64,000 bases of DNA from Betaproteobacteria bacterium (lineage in GTDB: Bacteria; Pseudomonadota; Gammaproteobacteria; Burkholderiales; Casimicrobiaceae). The notes below the pieces were generated by a model that saw nothing but the letters and a program-made list of their open reading frames with translations, made no database searches and was not told the origin of the DNA. The first letter of the stretch is position 1. Every line of letters starts with the position of its first letter. Below, piece by piece: positions 9,089-17,175 of this stretch. The position numbers and the translations under genes were made by a program. The stretch lies in NCBI GenBank assembly GCA_013298145.1, contig JAAFJO010000002.1:62001-126000 (forward strand), written 5' to 3'.

Positions 9089-10503
9089 CAAAAGCTTGGT
9101 AGTGTTGAGACGTTCACTTTTCCCGCCTTCACATCGGCTGCAATCTGATCGCGCACGTCCCAGCCGCGCAGCTTCCCCGGATTCACTAGCCCTTGCGGAT
9201 CAAGCCGCATCTTGGTCATTACGATATCGGGATTGATTTGGCCTTGCTTGCCGTCTTCCACGTGATAGACGTGCGGGTTCGCGATGTAGACGCCGTTGTC
9301 GCGATGCAATTGCATGATCTCGTCGAGTCGCGCGGCGTTGGTGTACCGGATGAGTTGCAGCCCGCTGAAGGTCATCTGGCCTTCTTTTAGGCGAATGAAT
9401 TCGAGGTGCAGCAAGCATTCGTCACCGAGTAACTGTTTCATCTTGAGAGCGTGTTCGATGTGTTGTCCCGCAGGAAACCCGCTCTGAATGTAGGTGAGTG
9501 TTTTGTCGATTTTCAACGCATGGAGCGTGGTGTGATTCCACGTGTATTCCAGGATCGTTTTGCCTTTGCGCACCTGCTCGTTGTGCAGCTCGTTGTAACT
9601 TAAAACAGCTCCATAACGCTTGCCCATTTCAAGCAGGGCATCGATTGCGTTAGACGTACACACGACAAAGAGCGCATTTTTACCTGTCGCCCAGTAAGAG
9701 TGGAGCGTTGGTAGGTAAGGTTGTACTTCGTTTTCAAAGAAGGTGACCGATTTTTTTGTGATGCCAGGGCTATTCGCGATTTCATCGCCCATGCGAAGCA
9801 TGTTCTCGATGCCATCGCCGACGATCACACATTCGCGCCAAGCATGCGCGGGCGCAAGTGCAATTTCCATCTCGAGCACGATGCCGCTCGTTCCGTAGAC
9901 GTGATGCAGGAGCAGCGCCTCTGGCGCACGCAGCTCAATCAGTTTTGGTTCGGGCTCTACCGTGATTGCCTTTACACCGAGCACGTTACCGGTGCTGGCG
10001 AGTGGTCCGTAGTTGATGGAGCCAATGCCACCGAAGCCGCCGCCGTAGAGCCCGCCGATGGTCGCGATACGAAAGGTGGACGGAACACAGCGCAGCTCCC
10101 ATCCAGTCGGTTGTGTCGCTTTATCGATGTCGAGCAAACGCATGCCGGCTTGCACGCGGGCAACGTCGCCTTTCTGCCAAACGAGTTGGTTGTATTGCGA
10201 GAGATCGATGATGACGCCGCCGAAAAGCGGCGTGCATTGCCCGTAGTTGCCCGAGCCCGCGCCGCGTGGGGTGATCGGTACACCGTGTTTTGCACACGCA
10301 GCCACTGTGCGAACAATCTCGTCCTCGGTCTTCGGCCGCACCACGATGTCAGCGCGATAGGGCTCAAGCTGCGGCGTCAGCACCGGCGAGAACCACGAAA
10401 AATCACGCGACAGACGCGTCACTTGCGATTCGTCATCAATGATGTGAACGCCATCGAGTTCGGCGCGGAGGGCGGAGAGTTGTTGGGCGGTGGGTTTGTT
10501 CAT
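9088..10503 (-). CDS. FAD-binding oxidoreductase (GlcD/vanillyl-alcohol-oxidase family)
   Basis: A 471-residue flavoprotein. The FAD_binding_4 domain includes VVRPKTEDEIVRTVAACAKH followed by the PP-loop PITPRGAGSGNYGQ (about residues 75-88), which binds the FAD pyrophosphate, and IATIGGLYGGGFGGIGS at about 145-161. The C-terminal half is the substrate cap. Such enzymes oxidise hydroxy acids, alcohols or similar substrates. It follows the 8-oxoguanine-deaminase-like gene in the same direction but is separated from it by a 473-base repeat array, so cotranscription is uncertain. No clear Shine-Dalgarno precedes the ATG. The substrate is unknown; a role in purine-derived catabolism is inferred only from neighbours. 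Confidence 0.85.
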   Translation of the reverse strand: MNKPTAQQLSALRAELDGVHIIDDESQVTRLSRDFSWFSPVLTPQLEPYRADIVVRPKTEDEIVRTVAACAKHGVPITPRGAGSGNYGQCTPLFGGVIIDLSQYNQLVWQKGDVARVQAGMRLLDIDKATQPTGWELRCVPSTFRIATIGGLYGGGFGGIGSINYGPLASTGNVLGVKAITVEPEPKLIELRAPEALLLHHVYGTSGIVLEMEIALAPAHAWRECVIVGDGIENMLRMGDEIANSPGITKKSVTFFENEVQPYLPTLHSYWATGKNALFVVCTSNAIDALLEMGKRYGAVLSYNELHNEQVRKGKTILEYTWNHTTLHALKIDKTLTYIQSGFPAGQHIEHALKMKQLLGDECLLHLEFIRLKEGQMTFSGLQLIRYTNAARLDEIMQLHRDNGVYIANPHVYHVEDGKQGQINPDIVMTKMRLDPQGLVNPGKLRGWDVRDQIAADVKAGKVNVSTLPSF

Positions 10504-10525
10504 GAGTGGATATTCAACTCGCTAT

Positions 10526-10717
10526 TTTTTTGACGCAGACTACGCTGATTTCGCAGATTGACAAAGATTTCCAACCAAATTTTTGCCACAGATTTACACA
10601 GATGAACACAGATGTTTAGTCGAAGTTCACGTAGAAAAATCTGCGTAAATCTGTGGCAAATTTTCTCCAAAAAAATCAGCGTGAATCTGCGAAATCAGCG
10701 TAGTCTGCGTCAAAAAA
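10526..10717. repeat. Nested inverted repeat with perfect 34-base outer arms
   Basis: The outer arms (10526-10559 and 10684-10717) are exact reverse complements over 34 bases, beginning TTTTTTGACGCAGAC and ending CGTCAAAAAA. Inside them a second pair (10582-10603, TTTGCCACAGATTTACAC; 10639-10660) matches over 22 bases with one mismatch. The loop is TTTAGTCGAAGTTCACGTAG-like. The family is the same as at 3126-3404. Transcripts could fold into one long hairpin. It is not a CRISPR array: units are inverted and unevenly spaced. Confidence 0.85.
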
Positions 10718-10752
10718 TTACACGTTTGCATTACCTGTATCCGCGCAAAATG

Positions 10753-10966
10753 CAGATTACATCTGTGTTCATCTGTGTAAATCTGTGGCAAATATTCTGC
10801 AAAAAATCTGCGGCAATCTGCGTCAAAGAATCACACCTTCGCATTGTGGTACTTGGTGCATAAGACAGATTACATCTGTGTTCATCTGTGTAAATCTGTG
10901 GCAAATATTCTGCAAAAAAATCTGCGTCAATCTGCGTGAAATCCGCGTTAATCTGCGTCAAAAAAG
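10753..10966. repeat. Direct repeats of the CACAGATTTACACAGAT family
   Basis: A 54-base unit beginning CAGATTACATCTGTGTTCAT and ending in an A-run occurs at 10753-10806 and again at 10866-10919, 113 bases apart and apparently identical. Each copy is followed by degenerate AATCTGCGTCAA units, the last reaching 10966, ten bases before the amidohydrolase stop codon. With the inverted repeat upstream it fills the whole gap between two genes on the same strand. Confidence 0.8.
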
Positions 10967-10976
10967 AAACCGTTGC

Positions 10977-12362
10977 TTACGCGGCGATCATCATTCCCAC
11001 AAGCCGCTTTGCATCGCGCTTGAGCTGTTCCATATCGAACCCCGGAATCGCGCCGTCTTCAACTACAACTCGCCCGTTGCAAATCACCGCTTTGCAATGG
11101 GTTGCACCACCGGAAACGACGGGGCCAACCGCCGGATCGTGCAACCCGAAAGAGCGCGGATGATCTAGAGAGTAAATCGCGAGGTCGGCGGCTTTGCCCA
11201 CTTCGATCGTGCCTATGCCGTTCCAACCCATCACGCGGGCGCCGCCTGCTGTGCCAATATGAATGACCGTTTCGGCATCGATGCAGGCTGCGTTTTGTTT
11301 TGCTGCTCGGTGCACCATCCATGCCGTGTGCGCTTCGTTTGCCATGTCCGCAGCTTCGTTACTCGCCGCGCCATCGACTGCGAGTGATACCAGCACATTT
11401 GCGGCGAGCATTTCGGGCACTGGCGCAACGCCTGAGGCGAGTCGGCAATTGCTTTGCGGGCAATGCGAGATTCCGGTTTGCGTTTTGCCACATTTCTCGA
11501 TCTCGGCTTGCGAGAGATGCACCATGTGCGCGAACCACACGTCGGGTCCCAGCCATTCGTATTTTTCGCAGAAATCGATGGGCGTTGTGTTGTGAACCTC
11601 GCGACAATATTTCACGTAGTCGTACGTTTCGCTCAAATGTGAGTGCAAGCGGATACCAAGGCGGCGAGCGTGGCGCGCGAACTCGACCAACTCATCCGTT
11701 TTGCAGCTCCACGTCGGCGTGGTGATCGCAGAGACAACGCGGCGCATCGAAAAATCGCTCGGATCGTGAAAGCGCCTCACGTCGTCTTCGATGCGGCGCA
11801 TGATGAGATCAATCGGCTCTGGCGCACACTCCGCGGGCGGTGCTTGATCGATGATCCGCATGTGCGTCTGCCCGCCGCGCAAGAGCGCAAAGCGAACGCC
11901 TAACTTCTCGGCTTCGTTGAACACCACTTCAGAGGCGTTGTACGGAATGTCGGGGTAATAGTGATACTGATGATCAGCAACGGTTGTACAACCCGAGAGC
12001 AACAGTTCGACGATGCCAACACGCGCCGCAATCGCGAGCGCCTCTTCGCGATCAAAGTAGCGGCGGTAAGGCACGGGCACGGCCGACAGCCACGGCAAAA
12101 GCGCAAGATTAATCCCTGCGGGAATGCCTTTCAGCAACGATTGAAAGAGATGATGATGCGTGTTGATCCAACCGGGATAGATCACGCAATCGGTCGCATC
12201 CATCACGCGCTCGTTAGGCTCAGGCGAGAGATGGCCAATCGCTGCGATCTTGCCGTCGCGGATACGAATATCGCCGCCACATGAAAGGTCGAGTCGCGCT
12301 CCCGGACCTGCGAGGCCGGTCATGATGGCGAGGGGATTCTTGATAAGGAGGTCTGACTGCAT
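10977..12362 (-). CDS. 8-oxoguanine deaminase-like amidohydrolase (AtzC/TrzN/GuaD superfamily)
   Basis: A 461-residue metal-dependent hydrolase. The metal-binding HxH is in NTHHHLFQSL (H69 and H71), followed by HSHLSE, FAHMVHLS and the aspartate in SLAVDGAASNE. NTHHHLFQ plus CPQSNCRLASG and VDGAASNEA is the pattern of 8-oxoguanine deaminases and hydroxyatrazine-type aminohydrolases, which remove an amino group from a purine or triazine ring to release ammonia. It lies downstream of an ABC importer on the same strand, which suggests that the imported compound, or a product of it, is its substrate. Guanine or another heterocycle is also possible; I am confident of the family, less of the exact substrate. 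Confidence 0.82.
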   Translation of the reverse strand: MQSDLLIKNPLAIMTGLAGPGARLDLSCGGDIRIRDGKIAAIGHLSPEPNERVMDATDCVIYPGWINTHHHLFQSLLKGIPAGINLALLPWLSAVPVPYRRYFDREEALAIAARVGIVELLLSGCTTVADHQYHYYPDIPYNASEVVFNEAEKLGVRFALLRGGQTHMRIIDQAPPAECAPEPIDLIMRRIEDDVRRFHDPSDFSMRRVVSAITTPTWSCKTDELVEFARHARRLGIRLHSHLSETYDYVKYCREVHNTTPIDFCEKYEWLGPDVWFAHMVHLSQAEIEKCGKTQTGISHCPQSNCRLASGVAPVPEMLAANVLVSLAVDGAASNEAADMANEAHTAWMVHRAAKQNAACIDAETVIHIGTAGGARVMGWNGIGTIEVGKAADLAIYSLDHPRSFGLHDPAVGPVVSGGATHCKAVICNGRVVVEDGAIPGFDMEQLKRDAKRLVGMMIAA

Positions 12363-12419
12363 TTTTTGCCTACGTACTTTTTTGACGCAGATTTTTTAAG
12401 CAACTGATTCGTCTAGTTT

Positions 12420-12526
12420 GTCATCCCCGCGAAGGCGGGGACCCAGTCCGGGTAGGTTGCATTCAGGCAAGGTCGTAGCGCACTAAAACCGTCTCGGTCT
12501 AGGTTCCCGCCTTCGCGGGAATGACA
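12420..12526. repeat. REP-type inverted repeat pair
   Basis: Arms GTCATCCCCGCGAAGGCGGG (12420-12439, continuing GACCC) and GGTTCCCGCCTTCGCGGGAA (12502-12521, continuing TGACA) are inverted copies, each itself a hairpin around CGCGAAGGCGGG. This is the GGCGAAGGCCGGGACCC repeat widespread in proteobacteria. A short GACGCAGAT repeat remnant follows a T-run at 12378-12396. The pair sits between amidohydrolase and permease genes of one operon, where it could stabilise the upstream mRNA or attenuate transcription. Confidence 0.8.
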
Positions 12527-12575
12527 GAGTAGAGAAACGCGCCGCTGCTCTCCGTGGCGAAACGATTGCGCTGAG

Positions 12576-13355
12576 TTACTCCTCATGCTTCACTTCACTC
12601 TCATGCCAATGCCCGAGTGCGAGTTTTGAGAGCCAGTTCATGAGCACGAACAGCAGCACGCCGGCGACGGTGATGAGGAGCAAGGCTGCGAACATGCGCG
12701 GGATGTTGAGCTGATAACCGCTCTGCAATATTTGATACGCAAGGCCAACGCCGGTACCGCCGGTGCCCGCGACGAATTCGGCAACAACGGCACCGATCAA
12801 AGCGAGTCCTGAGCTGATCCGCAGTCCACCGAAAAAGTAGGGCGCGGCTGACGGAATGCGCAGCCTAACCAACGTCTGCCAACGACTCGCGCGGTTCATC
12901 TTGAAATAACTCGCGAGTCCTGGGTTCACGCTACGCAAACCGAGCGTCGTATTCGAAATCATTGGAAACAGGGCCACAATCGTCGCGCAGATCACCAGCG
13001 ACACCGTCGGGTTTTTCACCCAAATGATGATGAGCGGCGCAATCGCCACAATGGGCGTGACTTGTAGCAACACGGCGTAAGGAAAAAACGCCGTTTCAAT
13101 CCATTTGCTTTGCACGAACGCGAACGCGATTAGACTGCCGAGCACGACGGCGGCAAGAAACGCGAAAAATGTAATTCGCAGCGTATTGAAGAGGGCGCTT
13201 CCGAGTAGCCCCCAATCCTTAATCAGTGTTTGCACGACAAGGTCAGGGCCGGGCAAGAGAAACGGCTTGATATCGAGCGCGACTACAAGGCCTTTCCACA
13301 GCGCAATTGCGAACACTGCGACGATCAACGGCAAGAGCCACTTTTGATGCTTCAT
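12576..13355 (-). CDS. ABC transporter permease, ThiX/SsuC type
   Basis: A 259-residue inner-membrane permease with about six hydrophobic helices. FLLPGPDLVVQTLIKDW near the N-terminus and the EAA loop region LASYFKMNRASRWQTLVRLR IPSAAPYF (about residues 150-178) mark the family. Its ATG overlaps the stop of the upstream ATPase gene by four bases, so the two are translationally coupled. It is the membrane part of the importer formed with the proteins encoded at 13352-14227 and 14390-15382. Confidence 0.9.
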   Translation of the reverse strand: MKHQKWLLPLIVAVFAIALWKGLVVALDIKPFLLPGPDLVVQTLIKDWGLLGSALFNTLRITFFAFLAAVVLGSLIAFAFVQSKWIETAFFPYAVLLQVTPIVAIAPLIIIWVKNPTVSLVICATIVALFPMISNTTLGLRSVNPGLASYFKMNRASRWQTLVRLRIPSAAPYFFGGLRISSGLALIGAVVAEFVAGTGGTGVGLAYQILQSGYQLNIPRMFAALLLITVAGVLLFVLMNWLSKLALGHWHESEVKHEE

Positions 13356-14227
13356 TGTGCGGCCTCGTTCGTCGGCTCGTCCGACGCGCTGCCCGTCGAT
13401 ACGTCCGACGCACTGTGCGCCGGGGCGCCCATCGCAGCTGCGCGAAGCAAACTATCTTGTAAAGTCTTCGCGTACCGCGCAAATTGCGATGACACGCGAA
13501 AGTCGTGACCCCGCGGATACGGCTCATCGATGTTGACCTGATCGACGACACGCCCAGGGCGCGCCGCCATCACGATCACGCGGGTCGAGAGATAAACCGC
13601 TTCGTAAATCGAGTGCGTAACGAAGACCACGGTGAGTTTTTTCTTCTCCCACAGATCAAGCAAATCACTATCGAGCTTGTTACGAGTGATTTCATCGAGC
13701 GCACCAAACGGCTCGTCCATCAAAAGCAAATCAGGCTGTGTCACGAGTGCGCGCGCAATCGATACGCGCATTTGCATGCCGCCGGAGAGCTCACGCGGAT
13801 ATGCGTCAGCGAACTTGGAGAGACCGACGAGTTCTAGCGAATCGTTGACGCGCTTTTCGGCCTCATCCTTCGCGTCACCGTGCAAATCGAGCGGCAAGCA
13901 CACGTTCGCCCGCACGCGCGACCAAGGCATCAACGTCGCCTCTTGAAACACGAATGCAAGTTTGTGCCCCGACGATTCGACTCGATCGATCGGCTTACTC
14001 CAGATCAAGATTCGACCATCGGTGGGCGCGAGTAACCCCGCGATCATCTTGAGCAAGGTGCTCTTGCCGCAACCCGAGGGGCCAAGCAGCGTTACGAACT
14101 CGCCCGGCTGGATTTTTAGATCAACCGGTTCCAACGCGCGCGTGCCGTTGGAATACGTCTTGTCTGCGGAGAGGATTTCGATCGCGGGCGATACGTTCGG
14201 TATGATCGATTGGTCGCTGCTTAACAT
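13352..14227 (-). CDS. ABC transporter ATP-binding protein, ThiZ/SsuB type
   Basis: A 291-residue ATPase with Walker A GPSGCGKST (residues 49-57), Q-loop FVFQEATLMPW, signature LSGGMQMR and Walker B LLMDEPFGALDE, then the H-loop VFVTHS. A 30-residue tail rich in Ala, Ser and Asp beyond the usual end (from about 262) is extra relative to typical family members and probably disordered. The gene lies between the binding-protein and permease genes of the same importer, with a REP inverted pair just upstream (14249-14352) and a 4-base overlap downstream. Confidence 0.9.
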   Translation of the reverse strand: MLSSDQSIIPNVSPAIEILSADKTYSNGTRALEPVDLKIQPGEFVTLLGPSGCGKSTLLKMIAGLLAPTDGRILIWSKPIDRVESSGHKLAFVFQEATLMPWSRVRANVCLPLDLHGDAKDEAEKRVNDSLELVGLSKFADAYPRELSGGMQMRVSIARALVTQPDLLLMDEPFGALDEITRNKLDSDLLDLWEKKKLTVVFVTHSIYEAVYLSTRVIVMAARPGRVVDQVNIDEPYPRGHDFRVSSQFARYAKTLQDSLLRAAAMGAPAHSASDVSTGSASDEPTNEAAQ

Positions 14228-14248
14228 TTCAAGAAAATTTGCCTCTCC

Positions 14249-14352
14249 GCGTCATCCCGGCGAAGGCCGGGACCCATCGTCGGTTACTAGCATTGTCAAT
14301 CCTCAAACCTAAGTTCGGCAACGTTGGGTCCCGGCCTACGCCGGGATGACGC
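14249..14352. repeat. REP-type inverted repeat pair upstream of the ATPase gene
   Basis: Two 28-base arms (14249-14276 and 14325-14352) are reverse complements with one mismatch. The core is CCGGCGAAGGCCGGGACCC on one side and GGGTCCCGGCCTACGCCGG on the other. The loop is 48 bases. It lies between the binding-protein stop (14390) and the ATPase start (14227), a usual place for a structure that raises the relative amount of binding-protein mRNA. Confidence 0.82.
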
Positions 14353-14389
14353 TTGTTTCGATCCTCTGCCAGCGGAAGAGGCCAACGGA

Positions 14390-15382
14390 TCACTTCGGCG
14401 CCATGATCTTCAGATCTTTCACGAAGCTCGTGTTGTATGTATCCGTCGCTTTGACCTTCGTCGGATCAAGCATCTTGTTCGCCACCATGAAGTCGTAGAA
14501 CTGCTTCATACGCGCATCGGTGACGATGCCGATGCCCATCGTTTTGGTGTCGCCGCTATCAACAATGCCCATCTGTTTCATGATCGCGATGCCGTGCGCG
14601 AGCTTGTCGTCCGTCATGTTCGGATTGTCTTTTTTGATGAGTGCGTTGGCGGCGGCTGGATTCCCCCAAAGGTAGTTTTTCCAACCTTCCATCGATCCGC
14701 GCACAAACGCTGCGACGGCTTGCGGCTTTTTCTTCAGGGTATCTTCCATGCACACAATCGTCGTTGAGTATTGCGGCCAGCCTAGATCTGCAAGCAGGAA
14801 GACGGTGGGTTTGAATCCCGCTTCCTTTTCAATCGCGAATGGCTCAGACGACAAATAGCCTTGCTGCGCGATGTTTTTGTCAGCCACAAACGGCTGAATG
14901 TTGAACGTGTAGGGGCGCGCTTGCGCATCGGTGAAGCCGTACTTCGATTTCACCCACGGCCAATAGGTGGTATTCGCCGCGCTCGAAATCAAAATCGTTT
15001 TGTCTTTGAGCTCTTCGAATTTTTTAATGTGCGGATGCGCGATGATCACTTGCGGATCTTTTTGAAACGCGGCGGCAACGGTGACGGCCTTGATCCCTTG
15101 CTCCCAGCCTTTCATCGTTTGCGCGTCGTAGCCCATGAAGCAATCGACCTGTCCGGCGGCAAGCAACTGCATGCCGTTGACTTGCGGGCCACCCATGCGG
15201 ATCGTCACGTCGAGTCCGAGTTTTTTGAATGTGCCATCAGCGACGGATTGATAAAAGCCGCCGTGTTCGGCTTGCGCATACCAATTGGTGAGGTAGGTGA
15301 ATTTCTCTTGCGCGGACGCGCCCGCGCTCGCAATGAGTGCTGTTGCACACGCGGATGCAACTAAACCAAATCGATTCGCCAT
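14390..15382 (-). CDS. ABC transporter substrate-binding protein, ThiY/NMT1-like
   Basis: A 330-residue periplasmic binding protein. The ATG at 15382 has an AAAGGGA ribosome site and starts a clear signal peptide (residues 7-23, cleavage near ASAQE); an earlier in-frame ATG at 15505 would add 41 residues with no signal-like character. The mature N-terminus EKFTYLTNWYAQAEHGGFYQ resembles ThiY-type proteins that bind a thiamine pyrimidine precursor, and MQLLAAGQVDCFMGYD is also family-like. First gene of the minus-strand importer/deaminase operon. No thiamine riboswitch is visible upstream, so the neighbouring deaminase suggests a different nitrogen heterocycle. The substrate is not proven. Confidence 0.88.
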   Translation of the reverse strand: MANRFGLVASACATALIASAGASAQEKFTYLTNWYAQAEHGGFYQSVADGTFKKLGLDVTIRMGGPQVNGMQLLAAGQVDCFMGYDAQTMKGWEQGIKAVTVAAAFQKDPQVIIAHPHIKKFEELKDKTILISSAANTTYWPWVKSKYGFTDAQARPYTFNIQPFVADKNIAQQGYLSSEPFAIEKEAGFKPTVFLLADLGWPQYSTTIVCMEDTLKKKPQAVAAFVRGSMEGWKNYLWGNPAAANALIKKDNPNMTDDKLAHGIAIMKQMGIVDSGDTKTMGIGIVTDARMKQFYDFMVANKMLDPTKVKATDTYNTSFVKDLKIMAPK

Positions 15383-15582
15383 GCTGTTCCCTTTGATATC
15401 AACACGAAGTTGGGTCGAAGCTGCAACCGCCGTGCCATCGTGACTCGGTGTTGCCCGTTGTGCAGTAATTATGGAGCGAGCACAGCGAAGCCGCGCCAGT
15501 TTCATTGCTGATTAGAAACGCAAATAGGATGCCATATAAAAACGGGCGACCGCGTTGAAAAACATCGTATCGATAAAAAGTT

Positions 15583-16443
15583 TCAATGACCGCGTGGCTC
15601 GTTTAAAGCGAGAGCGGGGCGCGATAGCTGTGGTGCGTTCGATCTCAATGCCATCAGGTAACGTAGCCCCTGAATCGCTCGCGTTCCATACCAACTGGTC
15701 ATTTCGCCGTCGATGAGCTGCGCAGGAGTACGCAGATGATGCGCTTTCGAAAGTAATTGCGCGTGTTCGTCATCGAAGCTAAAGGGTTCGGTTGATAGCA
15801 GTACGCGGTCGACAGAGCCCCAAATTGGGTCATTCTCGTGTATCTCGGGATAGCGCCGCTCGGTTTGCACTGGTTCGGTGCGCCAGCCTACAGTCGCAAG
15901 CATCGCACTGATGTAGGTGTCGCGAGACACGGTCATCCAGGGGTTTTTCCAAATCAAATACAACACAGATTCGATGGGTGCACTCTGACCCACGCTGCGC
16001 GCATCACGTAGCGCGGCGAGTAGCGATTGACTCAGCGCATCGGCCTCTCGCGGGCGAGCGAACACGTGGCCGAGCAACTGAAAAAGCGCGATGTTGTCCT
16101 CGGGTACGATGGGGTGTGTGACGATTACATTGGGAATTGATCGAGCTATTTTTTCGACCATAGGCCGCTCGTTTTCGTCGATATTGACGATAACGTGGGT
16201 GGGTTCAGTGGCGATTAGCTTCGCTAGATTCACATCTTTTGTGCCGCCCACTTTCGGCACATCACGAATAGCAGGTTCGGGATGGATGCAGAAGCCGGTT
16301 CGGGCGACGACGTGTCGGCCAAGGCCGAATGAAAAAAGTGTTTCGGTGATCGATGGCACGAGCGACGCGATTCGCGGGTTCGCGTGCGGTGCGTGATAAC
16401 GCCCGAGCGCGTCAAGCGGGCGTTGTAGCAGGGATGAACTCAT
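15583..16443 (-). CDS. BtuF-like helical-backbone metal receptor protein without a signal peptide
   Basis: A 286-residue protein of the BtuF/FecB periplasmic-binding fold (type III). RIASLVPSITETLFSFGLG at about residues 24-42 and VVARTGFCIHPEPAIRDVPKVGGTKD shortly after are typical of cobalamin-binding proteins. Unlike true BtuF it starts without a signal peptide or lipobox, and no ABC permease or ATPase for cobalamin is adjacent, so it may be a cytoplasmic cobinamide or cobalamin binder rather than an importer part. The ATG at 16443 has a weak GGGATGA upstream. It lies downstream of dsbA but beyond that gene's terminator, so it probably has its own promoter. Confidence 0.78.
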   Translation of the reverse strand: MSSSLLQRPLDALGRYHAPHANPRIASLVPSITETLFSFGLGRHVVARTGFCIHPEPAIRDVPKVGGTKDVNLAKLIATEPTHVIVNIDENERPMVEKIARSIPNVIVTHPIVPEDNIALFQLLGHVFARPREADALSQSLLAALRDARSVGQSAPIESVLYLIWKNPWMTVSRDTYISAMLATVGWRTEPVQTERRYPEIHENDPIWGSVDRVLLSTEPFSFDDEHAQLLSKAHHLRTPAQLIDGEMTSWYGTRAIQGLRYLMALRSNAPQLSRPALALNEPRGH

Positions 16444-16473
16444 GCTGTCGACGTAAGGCCAATACGCGCAAAC

Positions 16474-16498
16474 AAAAGGCCGCGCAGCGCGGCCTTTT
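16474..16498 (-). terminator. Rho-independent terminator downstream of dsbA
   Basis: Perfect 11-base arms AAAAGGCCGCG (16474-16484) and CGCGGCCTTTT (16488-16498) around a 3-base loop. A/T tracts on both sides make it potentially bidirectional. On the minus strand it follows the dsbA stop (16534) by 36 bases. Confidence 0.85.
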
Positions 16499-16533
16499 TG
16501 CTTAGCTATCGTCGCCTGGCCGACGACCAGCCG

Positions 16534-17175
16534 CTACTTTCGCTCGGATTTCGCCCGGGCGATCAAAAAATCGAGCGCGGCCGGCACGTCTTTATGTGAG
16601 CCGCGGAGATTGCCCGGCTGCAACTTAAATTTTCCGTCGACGAAAAGCATTGGCACACCGTCAACCTGGTAAGCAGAGGAGAGTGTTTTCGCCCGATTCA
16701 TCTTGCTGTTGATCGAAAACGAGTTCCAAACATCTTTGACTTTCGCCTCATCGAGTCCGTTATTCTTCGCCCACTCGAAAAAAACTTTTTCTTCCTGCAG
16801 ACGCACGTTCGCACCATGAATCGACTGAAACACCTTCATCGTTAGATCTTCGCGATTCAGCGCCTCGAGTGTGTAGAGAATTTTTCCGAGGTTGGTCCAT
16901 GCAGGTTGAAACGCGACGGGCACGCGCTTAAAGCTCACGTTATCCGGCACTTTCTTTGCCCATGGACCCAGATGCTCTTCCAGGTCGCGACAGTGCGGGC
17001 AGCCGTAACTGAAAAACTCGATCACTTCGATTTTCGCGCCCGATTCCACCGGCTGCGGATTCTTCAATCGAGTGAACTCTTTGCCCTCGGTGAACTGCTG
17101 CTGCGCAAATGCGCTCATCGATACAGCCACTAATCCGGCTGCAACCCATTTCAACGAAGTAACCCAGCGAAACAT
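16534..17175 (-). CDS. dsbA: Thiol:disulfide interchange protein DsbA
   Basis: A 213-residue periplasmic oxidoreductase that donates disulfide bonds to secreted proteins. It has a signal peptide (residues 7-24, ending AFAQ) and the active site CPHC at residues 59-62 in a thioredoxin fold; VDGVPMLFVDGKF near residue 180 contains the cis-proline loop (VP). Length is normal for a DsbA. It lies downstream of a SPOR gene and argS on the same strand, an order common in Burkholderiales. DsbB, which would reoxidise it, is not in the window. The short A/T-flanked hairpin at 16474-16498 ends the transcript. Confidence 0.93.
   Translation of the reverse strand: MFRWVTSLKWVAAGLVAVSMSAFAQQQFTEGKEFTRLKNPQPVESGAKIEVIEFFSYGCPHCRDLEEHLGPWAKKVPDNVSFKRVPVAFQPAWTNLGKILYTLEALNREDLTMKVFQSIHGANVRLQEEKVFFEWAKNNGLDEAKVKDVWNSFSINSKMNRAKTLSSAYQVDGVPMLFVDGKFKLQPGNLRGSHKDVPAALDFLIARAKSERK

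Noticed and set aside
9721..10533. A 270-codon plus-strand frame opposite the FAD oxidoreductase gene
   Set aside because: It runs across a recognised oxidoreductase and ends inside the repeat array; its translation resembles no family.
10526..10966. CRISPR array
   Set aside because: Units are degenerate, inverted as well as direct, and unevenly spaced, and there are no unique spacers of constant length or cas genes.
15383..15582. Thiamine riboswitch upstream of the ThiY-like gene
   Set aside because: I searched this gap by eye for the conserved CTGAGA and ACCTGATC-type blocks and did not find them, so I do not call one.
15512..15694. 60-codon minus-strand frame after the BtuF-like gene
   Set aside because: It overlaps the end of the BtuF-like gene in another frame and shows no signal or family feature.
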